Shown here piece by piece: positions 57,525 through 64,000 of a stretch of 64,000 nt of DNA. The position numbers were made by a program, and so were the translations under genes. Within the stretch, counting starts at the first letter, position 1; every line of letters begins with the position of its first letter. The notes under the pieces are model-generated. The model had not been told where the DNA came from, ran no database searches, and worked only from the letters and a program-made list of their open reading frames with translations. Source of the stretch: Mycoplana azooxidifex (GTDB lineage: Bacteria; Pseudomonadota; Alphaproteobacteria; Rhizobiales; Rhizobiaceae); NCBI RefSeq assembly GCF_014196765.1, contig NZ_JACIEE010000006.1, forward strand, positions 172,963 through 236,962, read 5' to 3'.

Positions 57525-58568
57525 ATGCATCTTTCGGCCGCCCCTGCCCTCATCCTCATCGGTCTCGTGCTCGCGGGCTGCTCGTCCAGTTCCGGCCCGG
57601 AGGCACTCCAGGCGGGGCTGACATCCCGCGAGACGACGAGCTCCATCGTGCGGCCTGCGGCACCGGTGCCGACCGCCGACGTCGGCGATGCCGCGGGAGA
57701 GACGGGCGAAGACGGCGCGCCACCGCACGAACTCGCCTGGGCCGGCCCGGTCCCCGATCAGCAGCAATTCGAGGCGGTGACGCGCGATGCCGGCATGGCG
57801 GTGCCCGCGCAGCGTCCGCTCGAAGCGATCGCCCCCGAGCAACCGGCCCCAAGCGGCCGGAGCGGCAAACGCTCTCGCGTCTACAGCCAGCGCTTCGGCG
57901 ACGCCAAGCCGATCAACTTCGGCAAGGTCAGCCCACGCCACCACGCCGTCCACGGCGTCGACGTTTCGCGCTGGCAGGGCGAGATCGACTGGGGAACGCT
58001 GCGGACGCAAGGGGCGAACTTCGCCTTCATCAAGGCAACCGACGGCGGCGACCACCTCGACCCGATGTTCCAGAAGAACTGGCGCCGGGCCAAGGAAGCC
58101 GGGATCAAGCGCGGCGCCTACCACTTCTTCTACTGGTGCCGCACCGCCGGAGAGCAGGCCGACTGGTTCATCCGCAACGTGCCGCGGGAAGCAGGCGCGC
58201 TGCCGCCGGTGATCGACGTCGAATACAATGGCGAGTCGAGCTGCAAGCGCCGGCTGTCGCGTGCCACGGTGCTGGAGAAGATGCAGGTGTTCATGGACAA
58301 GCTCGAGCGCCATTACGGCCAGCGCCCGATCATCTACACCGCACCGGACTTCTATGCCGACAACCTCGAAGGTGCGTTCCCGAACCATCCGTTCTGGCTG
58401 CGCTCGGTCGCAGCCCATCCGTCCAAGCGCTATCCCAACCGCAAATGGGTGTTCTGGCAGTATTCCGGTTCCGGCCTGTCGCAGGGCGTGAACGGCAAGA
58501 TCGACCTCAACGTCTTCCGCGGCAGCGAGAGCGATTGGCACAACTGGCTGGCCGGCCAGTCGAGCTGA
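57525..58568 (+). CDS. GH25 lysozyme-family lipoprotein
   Basis: A 347-aa muramidase-like protein. The N-terminus has a lipobox LAGC with C19 as the lipid-modified residue, so it is probably membrane-anchored in the periplasm or outer membrane. Residues 20-135 are a low-complexity linker. Residues 144-345 are a GH25 domain with GVDVSRWQG (D146) and VIDVEYN (D231, E233), the expected catalytic acids, plus a C-terminal FWQYSGSG. It should cut peptidoglycan between N-acetylmuramic acid and N-acetylglucosamine. It is convergent with an M23 peptidase gene. Confidence 0.9.
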   Translation: MHLSAAPALILIGLVLAGCSSSSGPEALQAGLTSRETTSSIVRPAAPVPTADVGDAAGETGEDGAPPHELAWAGPVPDQQQFEAVTRDAGMAVPAQRPLEAIAPEQPAPSGRSGKRSRVYSQRFGDAKPINFGKVSPRHHAVHGVDVSRWQGEIDWGTLRTQGANFAFIKATDGGDHLDPMFQKNWRRAKEAGIKRGAYHFFYWCRTAGEQADWFIRNVPREAGALPPVIDVEYNGESSCKRRLSRATVLEKMQVFMDKLERHYGQRPIIYTAPDFYADNLEGAFPNHPFWLRSVAAHPSKRYPNRKWVFWQYSGSGLSQGVNGKIDLNVFRGSESDWHNWLAGQSS

Positions 58569-58585
58569 ACGGGCCGCACCCGTTC
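58567..58585 (+). terminator. Hairpin at the end of the GH25 gene
   Basis: GAACGGG / CCCGTTC with a 5-nt loop begins within the stop codon. It lies between convergent genes and has no T run. Confidence 0.4.
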
Positions 58586-58625
58586 GGCGCACAAGCAGCC
58601 AGCCCGGTGACCAGTGGCCGGCGGG

Positions 58626-59816
58626 TCATTCGAAATCGACGACTTCGTCGTTCAGCGGCAGCTGGTTGACGTGATCGCCGGCGAGCGCCTTGCCAATGCG
58701 CGCCGCCTGCCCATTCTCTATCGCATCGTCCGAGCCCGGCTCGAGCGTGCCGCTGCTGGAAAAGCGCGTGAAGACGAAGGGCAGGCCGTTGGCGTCGAGC
58801 GGCGACGGGCCGTCCATCACGTGGAAATGCAGGTGTGGCGCAGTCGAATTGCCGGTGTTGCCGAGCAGGCCGATCACCTGCCCGGTCTCGACCCGGTCGC
58901 CGAGCTTCACTTTCAGGCTGCCGCGCTGCAGGTGCGCATAGAAGGCATAGGCGCCGCCGCCGATGTCGACCACCAGCATGTTTCCGCCGACGTTTTCAGC
59001 CGTGATGCCCTTGGCGTCCTTGCCCGGAACCTGCTCGTCGGCCTCGTCGTAAAGATTGACCACGACGCCGTCGGCCGCAGAGTAGATCGGCACTCCATAG
59101 TAAGCGTAGCTTTCAAGCTTGGCGGCGTCGCCGGTGAAGACCCGGCCGCCATCGTCGAGCTTGATCCAGTCGATCGCGAAGCGCTCGGGCACGCGCAAGG
59201 CGCCGTTGACGGGGATGACCGCGCCACGATGCGAGGTGATGGCGTCGCAGCAACCGTTCACCGCGATCCAGCCCTTGCCCTTCAGCGGCGGGGCAACGAC
59301 CACGGCCGGCTTTCCGAGCGCCGTGCGCGCGCCGGTGAAGCTGGAGGTGGCGGCCAGCGGGCTGTCCTCGGGCAGAGGTGTCGGCTTGCCGTCTGCGCCC
59401 GCGGCCATGCGGTTTGTCGTGATGCGCGCACTGACGTCTGCCGGCAGAGGCTCACCGGCAGCGAAGCTGACGTCCATGAACACGATGGCCGAGCCGCCGG
59501 GCGGCAGCCGCGACCCGGTGTCGGCATAGGAAGCCGTCATCGCCGCCAGCCCTTCGCCCTCAAGCGACCAGAGGCTGCGCCCATCCGCATCCACTGCCTC
59601 CACCTGTTCGAGGGTGACGATCAGCTTGCTCGGATTGACGACCAGGAGTTCGTAGGCGAGATGCACGCGACCGTCGGCGCCGAGGACCGGATTGGGTTCG
59701 CTGATCACGCGCGCCGCGATCGTGCTGAGGACTTCGTCCGGTTTCAGCGATTGCCCGTGAGCAAGCGGTGCAACGGCGATCATCGCGACCGCGGCCAGAA
59801 TCGGCAGAACCCGCAT
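58626..59816 (-). CDS. M23 family metallopeptidase (peptidoglycan endopeptidase-like)
   Basis: A 396-aa exported protein with a signal peptide (MRVLPILAAVAMIAVAPLAHG). Residues about 190-345 are the LytM/M23 domain: likely zinc ligands H196 (SHRGAVIP), D216 (RFAIDW) and the second His of HLHFH (328-332), with H295 in YAHLQRG. The N-terminal 180 residues are a beta-rich domain of unknown role. All catalytic residues appear present. The ATG at 59816 is preferred to one 11 codons earlier. Confidence 0.88.
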   Translation of the reverse strand: MRVLPILAAVAMIAVAPLAHGQSLKPDEVLSTIAARVISEPNPVLGADGRVHLAYELLVVNPSKLIVTLEQVEAVDADGRSLWSLEGEGLAAMTASYADTGSRLPPGGSAIVFMDVSFAAGEPLPADVSARITTNRMAAGADGKPTPLPEDSPLAATSSFTGARTALGKPAVVVAPPLKGKGWIAVNGCCDAITSHRGAVIPVNGALRVPERFAIDWIKLDDGGRVFTGDAAKLESYAYYGVPIYSAADGVVVNLYDEADEQVPGKDAKGITAENVGGNMLVVDIGGGAYAFYAHLQRGSLKVKLGDRVETGQVIGLLGNTGNSTAPHLHFHVMDGPSPLDANGLPFVFTRFSSSGTLEPGSDDAIENGQAARIGKALAGDHVNQLPLNDEVVDFE

Positions 59817-59900
59817 GACTTTCCCTCCCACAAAGGATGGCTCGCCCACGCCGGATCGCTTCAGGCCTATGGGCGCATCCGGGCGCAGACTGTCATGAAA

Positions 59901-59932
59901 CGCGCCGGCGCGCCATCTGGCACGCCGGCGCG
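59901..59932 (-). terminator. Terminator of the Calx-beta/RTX gene
   Basis: CGCGCCGGCG / CGCCGGCGCG, a perfect 10-bp stem with a 12-nt loop, 8 bp after the stop and followed by TTT on the minus strand. Confidence 0.65.
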
Positions 59933-59939
59933 GCCCGGC

Positions 59940-62051
59940 TCACAGGATGAAATCGGACGCCTTCAGGTTGAACGTACCGTCCAGCAGGATCGCGAAATCA
60001 GCCTTTCCGTTGCCGTTGATGTCGGCCAGCACCAGCGTGTCGCCGTTCTTGTGCTGGTAGCGCAGTTCGCCGGCCTTCTTGTGGAAGGCGTCGTCGCCGA
60101 TGAAGACGAAGGCATTGTTGCCGCTGACGGCGGTCTTCGCATCGATTGCGGAAAGGCTGATCTCGTCGCCGCTGCTGCGGCTGAAATCGTCGATCCTGTC
60201 GCACCCGGACGAAGCGACCGTCGAATGGCCGACCAGCCGGAAGACGAAGGTGTCGCCGCCTGACCCGCCCAGCAGCCTGTCTGCACCGGCGCCGCCCTCG
60301 AGCGCGTCGTTGCCGGTGTCTCCCTTCAGCGTGTCGTTGCCACTGTCGCCGTAGAGGCGGTCATTGCCCGAACCGCCGTCCATCCCGTCCTTTCCGGCGC
60401 CGCCGTAAAGCGTGTCGTTTCCGGCTACGCCCAGGAGCCTGTCGTTGCCGGCGCCGCCCTCCAGCCTGTCGTGGCCGATGCCGCCGTCGAGTGTGTCGTT
60501 GCCGCTGCCTCCACCGAGCGTATCGTTGCCGCCATAGCCAAAGATGCGGTCGTTGCCGGTGCCGCCGTAGAGGCGATTTGCACTTTCGCTGCCCCGGATC
60601 ACCTCGTGAATGTCGTCGTCGTTTGCGATCGTCGCCTTGCCGGCCGTGATCACGTTCTTCACGATGCCACCCGCAGGCGGGGTGAGGACCAGCGAGAAGG
60701 TCTCGTCTCCCTCGAGGCGCTCGTCCGCGCGCAGGTCGACCGCGACCGCCGCGACCGTCTGGCCGGCCAGAAATGTCACCGAGCCGGTCTTTCCGATGTA
60801 GTCGCTTCCGTTCGCGGCGGTTCCATTCGAGGTCTTGAACTTGAACGTGAGGCTTTCATCATAAACCTCTGAAAGATGTATCTGGAATACCGCCTGGCGC
60901 GTGCCAGAATCGCCTTCCACCACCGTGGGGCTCGATACGAAGACAGAGCGGTTGCTGCCGGTGCCGTCGTCGTCGTTGACGATGCCCAGGACGCGCTCGA
61001 CCTTCTGGTATCCGGCAAACCGCGCGTTCTGCGGGCCGGAAAGCTCCAGCCACAGCGATTCGTCGACTTCGTCCAGGTTGTCGGGATTGGCGCGGATCTC
61101 GACGAAACCGACCCTGTCGCCCGCCTCGATCACGAGGGTCCCCGTCTGGGGCGGGTAGTCGCGGTTGTTGAGGGGCGCATCGGTCGCAGATCCGAGGACG
61201 GTGCGATAGTCGATGCGCACCTCGTCGTCGGTGGCCTTGGAAAGGACGACACGGAAGCGCATCGTCCCTCCCTCGGTCTGGGTCGCCCGCTCCGCGAAGA
61301 TGATCGGGATCGCCCCGTTGCCCGTGTCGTCATCGAGGATGGTGGCGGTCCCGGCGCTCCCCTCGTGGCCGTTCCTGATCGCGTCCGGCGGGTCGAAGAC
61401 GAGCGAGAAGTTCTCGTTGAGTTCGATGGAATTGTCCCCCACAAGGTCGATTGCGACCGTCGCGGTGGTCGCGCCGGCCGAGATCGTGACCGCGCCGGTC
61501 TTGGCGACATAGTCCTTTCCGGCCAGCGCCGATCCGTTCGCGGTGCGATAGTTCAGCGTCAGGTCGCTGGCCAGCGCCTCGGATATGTGAACCTCGAACA
61601 CCGCCCGCCGCGTGCCGCCATCTCCCTCCACGACGATCGGGTTCGAGACGAACATCGCAAGGTCGGATCCCGTGCCGTCGTTGTCCTGGACGATGCCCAG
61701 GACCCGGACGACCGCAGGATTGCCGACGAAGGCAGCCCCCTTGGGATTGAACAGTTCCAGCCAGAAGGACTCGTCGACCTCGTCGAGGTAGTCGGGCCTT
61801 GCACGAACCACGATCTCACCCTCCGTCTGTCCGGCGGGAATGACGAGCGTGTCGATCCGGTAGATGCCGCCGTTTCCCTTGTAGACGGTATAGTCCTGCT
61901 GGTTGAGTGGCGAATCCTTGGCGCTGCCCTCGAAGCCGCGATAGTCGATCCTGACCTCGTCCGTCGTCGGCGCGCTCAGGCTCACCTTATAGCGGAGATA
62001 GCCGCCCTCCAGAGCCTCCACGCGCGTAATGCTGATGGTCGGAACCGCCAT
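59940..62051 (-). CDS. Calx-beta and RTX repeat protein, probably secreted by type I secretion
   Basis: A 703-aa acidic protein without an N-terminal signal peptide. Four Calx-beta domains lie at about 5-125, 130-243, 248-360 and 366-480. Residues 488-600 are RTX nonapeptide repeats of the GGxGxDxLx type that fold around calcium. Residues 600-703 resemble the C-terminal segment of serralysin-type RTX proteins, the usual place of a type I secretion signal. It is probably a calcium-dependent surface or matrix protein. No type I exporter gene is in the window. Confidence 0.9.
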   Translation of the reverse strand: MAVPTISITRVEALEGGYLRYKVSLSAPTTDEVRIDYRGFEGSAKDSPLNQQDYTVYKGNGGIYRIDTLVIPAGQTEGEIVVRARPDYLDEVDESFWLELFNPKGAAFVGNPAVVRVLGIVQDNDGTGSDLAMFVSNPIVVEGDGGTRRAVFEVHISEALASDLTLNYRTANGSALAGKDYVAKTGAVTISAGATTATVAIDLVGDNSIELNENFSLVFDPPDAIRNGHEGSAGTATILDDDTGNGAIPIIFAERATQTEGGTMRFRVVLSKATDDEVRIDYRTVLGSATDAPLNNRDYPPQTGTLVIEAGDRVGFVEIRANPDNLDEVDESLWLELSGPQNARFAGYQKVERVLGIVNDDDGTGSNRSVFVSSPTVVEGDSGTRQAVFQIHLSEVYDESLTFKFKTSNGTAANGSDYIGKTGSVTFLAGQTVAAVAVDLRADERLEGDETFSLVLTPPAGGIVKNVITAGKATIANDDDIHEVIRGSESANRLYGGTGNDRIFGYGGNDTLGGGSGNDTLDGGIGHDRLEGGAGNDRLLGVAGNDTLYGGAGKDGMDGGSGNDRLYGDSGNDTLKGDTGNDALEGGAGADRLLGGSGGDTFVFRLVGHSTVASSGCDRIDDFSRSSGDEISLSAIDAKTAVSGNNAFVFIGDDAFHKKAGELRYQHKNGDTLVLADINGNGKADFAILLDGTFNLKASDFIL
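60252..60590 (-). repeat. RTX nonapeptide repeat array
   Basis: DNA encoding about 113 residues of tandem GG-x-G-N-D-x-L-x repeats (for example [18 protein letters not shown]). The nucleotide sequence repeats imperfectly with 27-bp spacing. Confidence 0.85.
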
Positions 62052-62342
62052 GTCGCCCTCCCGTTGAAGAATGTATCAAGCATTTCGAATTGCAGACACG
62101 CGGGATCGTGCACCCGTCCGGCAATGGAGACGGGAGTCCGGTGTTGGAATTACGTATATTAGAAATTGCTTTATCATGAAGTTTCGAGCCAGGGGATAGC
62201 TCATCCTATCTACTACGGCCGCTTTTCAGCGCTCATCCGATCGCTCGCCACGATTTGTTTGAGAAAACCCCTCGATTTCGACTAGATTTCCAAACAGGAT
62301 AGGCACGGATCGCCGTCGGCCCTGATGCAAGGCAGGTCACGA
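62052..62342. other. Divergent promoter region, AT-richer
   Basis: About 290 bp between the RTX gene (-) and the small secreted protein gene (+). It contains an AT-rich patch near 62145-62180. No gene seen. Confidence 0.4.
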
Positions 62343-62849
62343 ATGTATATCTCCGTCAGACTTCTGTCCTTTGTGTCCCTGCTCGTTGCAGCAGCTCCGG
62401 CGGTTGCCGACGAGAACGCGTTCCTGCAATCGCTCTCGGGCGACTGGAGGGGCAACGGAACTGTGGTCATGCGGATTGGCAGGCCGGCGGTCAGCGTCGA
62501 TTGCAGGCTTCGCTCCGATGCCGGCGCCGCCTCGATTTCCATGAAGGGAAACTGCAGCGCGCTCGCCGTCTTCCGCCGGGCGATCTCCGCCGAGCTCAAG
62601 GCCAGGGGCGCGCGCTACAGTGGCGTCTATGTCGGCCCGTCCGGCCGCCCCTCGACGCTCTCCGGGAACCGGAAAGGCGGGACCATCAACCTCGCGGTCC
62701 GCTGGAGCAGGGTCGTCAACGGCGACCGCCGGGCGGAGATGACGATCCAGAAGGTCGGCGACAACGGCCTGCGGCTGCGCACGGTCGACCACAATCCGTC
62801 CAACGGCAAGACGGTGGTGACGAGCGACATCCGCCTCGTCCGCAACTGA
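62343..62849 (+). CDS. Conserved secreted protein of unknown function
   Basis: A 168-aa protein with a signal peptide (MYISVRLLSFVSLLVAAAPAVA). The mature part reads FLQSLSGDWRGNGTVVMRIG, then CRLRSD...GNCSALAVFRRAISAEL and GARYSGVYVGPSG. Proteins with this pattern are widespread in Rhizobiales; none has a known role. Probably periplasmic, with one possible disulfide. Confidence 0.8.
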   Translation: MYISVRLLSFVSLLVAAAPAVADENAFLQSLSGDWRGNGTVVMRIGRPAVSVDCRLRSDAGAASISMKGNCSALAVFRRAISAELKARGARYSGVYVGPSGRPSTLSGNRKGGTINLAVRWSRVVNGDRRAEMTIQKVGDNGLRLRTVDHNPSNGKTVVTSDIRLVRN

Positions 62850-63042
62850 AGCGCCCGGCTTCTTCGGCTCCCGTCGGCTGCCTGCGACACATTTCGCCAG
62901 CACCTCTCCCTGTTCATTTCCAGGGCGTGCCCTATGGTTGAGATCGGGGCAGAGAAGTGCGACGTTTCGTCTGCGCGAGGGGCTTTTCGTTTCTGCCTCG
63001 CCCCAGTCACGGTTCGCCAGCCACGGTTCGAAGGAACAGAGA

Positions 63043-63954
63043 ATGAGCCGCAGTCCCTACGAGGTCCTTGGTGTCGGCAAGAACGCGACACAGAAGGATA
63101 TCCAGAGCGCCTACCGGAAGCTCGCCAAGAAGCTGCACCCCGACCTCAATCCCGGCGACAAGACCGCCGAAGAGAAGTTCAAGTCCGTGTCCGTGGCCTA
63201 TGCGCTGCTCGAGGATGAGGAGAAGCGGGGAAAGTACGACCGGGGCGAAATCGACGAGACCGGGGCTGAGACCCCGCCGCGCCAGTACTATCGCGACTAT
63301 GCCTCCGCCGGCCAAGCGGGCGAGCGATACCAGGGCAGCCAGAGCTTTTCGGACTTCGGCGACGCGGACGACATCTTCTCCGGCTTCTTCTCGCAGCGCG
63401 GACGCGGGCAGCAGGGCGGCAAGGGGCGCGATGCCTACTTCACCATGGAGCTCGACTTTCTCGAGGCGGCGAACGGCACGAAGAAGCAGATCAGCCTGCC
63501 CGACGGCCCGCCCATCGACCTAACCGTCCCGCCCGGCACCCGCGACGGCCAGACGCTGAGGCTGCGCGGCAAGGGGGAGCCGGGCCACAACGGCGCGCCC
63601 GCAGGCGATGCGCGCATCGAGATCCGCGTGCGGCCACATCCCTTCTACAGGCAGGACGGCAACGACGTCCGCTACGAGATCCCGATCTCGCTCACGGAAG
63701 CCGTGCTCGGCGGCAAGATCCGCGTTCCGACGCTCGACGGCGCCGTGAACGTGACGATCCCGCCGAACTCGAACACCGGCAAGACCCTGCGCCTGAAAGG
63801 AAAGGGCCTACATAAACAGGGCGGCGGCCATGGGGACGCCTACGTGACGCTTCAGGTCGTCCTGCCGCAGACGCCCGATCACGAGCTCACCGCGTTTGCG
63901 GAACGCTGGGAAGCCGGAAAGGCGCAGGCACCGCGCCGACACATGGGAGGCTGA
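63043..63954 (+). CDS. CbpA-type J-domain co-chaperone
   Basis: A 303-aa DnaJ-like protein. The J-domain (4-68) has the HPD motif at 32-34 (KKLHPDLN). A glycine/aspartate-rich stretch (90-135) and two C-terminal substrate-binding domains follow (DLTVPPGTRDGQTLRLRGKG; VNVTIPPNSNTGKTLRLKGKG). The zinc-finger domain of DnaJ is absent, so it is a class II J-protein that would stimulate DnaK. The ATG at 63043 follows AAGGAA. Confidence 0.9.
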   Translation: MSRSPYEVLGVGKNATQKDIQSAYRKLAKKLHPDLNPGDKTAEEKFKSVSVAYALLEDEEKRGKYDRGEIDETGAETPPRQYYRDYASAGQAGERYQGSQSFSDFGDADDIFSGFFSQRGRGQQGGKGRDAYFTMELDFLEAANGTKKQISLPDGPPIDLTVPPGTRDGQTLRLRGKGEPGHNGAPAGDARIEIRVRPHPFYRQDGNDVRYEIPISLTEAVLGGKIRVPTLDGAVNVTIPPNSNTGKTLRLKGKGLHKQGGGHGDAYVTLQVVLPQTPDHELTAFAERWEAGKAQAPRRHMGG

Positions 63955-63973
63955 GATGTGGGAGGCTGAGATG
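63944..63973 (+). repeat. 15-bp tandem duplication at the 3' end of the cbpA-like gene
   Basis: TGGGAGGCTGAGATG occurs twice in a row (63944-63958 and 63959-63973). Each copy holds GGGAGG and an ATG five bases later. The first copy overlaps the stop of the J-protein gene. Confidence 0.9.
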
Positions 63974-64000
63974 AAAGACACCGACCTCTGCCGCAACCTC
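63956..64000 (+). CDS. 5' end of the next gene (possible CbpM-like chaperone modulator)
   Basis: Only the first 15 codons are in the window. Two in-frame ATGs, 63956 and 63971, each follow GGGAGG; the product would begin MWEAEMKDTDLCRNL or MKDTDLCRNL. A small CbpM-like modulator often follows cbpA and starts with a similar acidic-to-Cys stretch, so that is a plausible but unproven identity. The gene starts 1 or 16 bp after the cbpA-like stop, so it is in the same operon. Confidence 0.45.
   Translation, partial: MWEAEMKDTDLCRNL

Noticed and set aside
60252-60590. 27-bp-spaced imperfect repeats resembling a tandem satellite
   Set aside because: They encode RTX nonapeptides and are explained by the protein.

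Overview
The window reads as a chromosomal segment of a GC-rich alphaproteobacterium of the order Hyphomicrobiales (Rhizobiales). The case rests on gene order: a 14-gene nuo cluster (nuoA to nuoN) with extra small genes inserted between nuoD/nuoE and nuoF/nuoG and a C-terminally extended NuoE, followed on the same strand by birA, rnj, a methylmalonyl-CoA epimerase gene, a DUF1467 gene, proS, lolC, lolD and dnaE. A coenzyme-B12-dependent ribonucleotide reductase (nrdJ), a HlyU-family gene and several small secreted proteins of rhizobial type fit this. No phage, insertion sequence, CRISPR array or plasmid origin is visible.

Layout. 1-5.4 kb (+): tail of an unknown gene, then cysK-like, alanyl-tRNA editing protein, 3-mercaptopyruvate sulfurtransferase and a GNAT acetyltransferase as a tight run, then an APH-fold kinase and a DUF1203 gene. 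5.4-12.8 kb: alanine dehydrogenase divergent from an Lrp/AsnC regulator, a membrane diguanylate cyclase, HlyU, threonine ammonia-lyase, TrkH and two small or secreted proteins. 12.9-41.1 kb (mostly -): tRNA-Leu, dnaE, lolDC, proS, a 600-bp gene-poor spacer, and then the complex I block with birA and RNase J. 41.7-42.5 kb: two identical tRNA-Asp genes and tRNA-Val. 42.7-48.2 kb: a PP-loop asparagine-synthetase-like protein that looks like accessory DNA, a sunset-domain protein, WrbA, a MoaB/CinA-type protein, a universal stress protein and xanthine phosphoribosyltransferase. 48.2-53.2 kb: nrdJ with an NrdR box upstream, then a hairpin-rich spacer carrying a 44-aa basic ORF. 53.4-64 kb: a membrane protein, a Tat-exported PhoX-type phosphatase, secreted proteins, a GH25 lipoprotein, an M23 peptidase, a Calx-beta/RTX protein, a conserved small secreted protein and a CbpA-type J-protein followed by the start of another gene.

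How the genes work together. The dominant unit is respiratory complex I: NuoB, C, D, E, F, G and I form the peripheral arm and NuoA, H, J, K, L, M and N the membrane arm, probably expressed as one long transcript with several overlapping or closely spaced junctions. LolC and LolD are parts of the lipoprotein-release ABC transporter. The sulfur genes at the left end sit with a tRNA-editing protein. NrdJ is probably under NrdR control. The right end is rich in exported and cell-wall-active proteins.

Most of the window is ordinary core genome. The parts most worth a second look are the HhH-like domain present twice inside the nuo operon, the orphan GntR-type palindrome with a strong terminator in the spacer upstream of proS, the degenerate asparagine-synthetase-like gene beside tRNA-Val, and the small ORF with repeat-built hairpins after nrdJ. 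No complete new system could be demonstrated from sequence alone.
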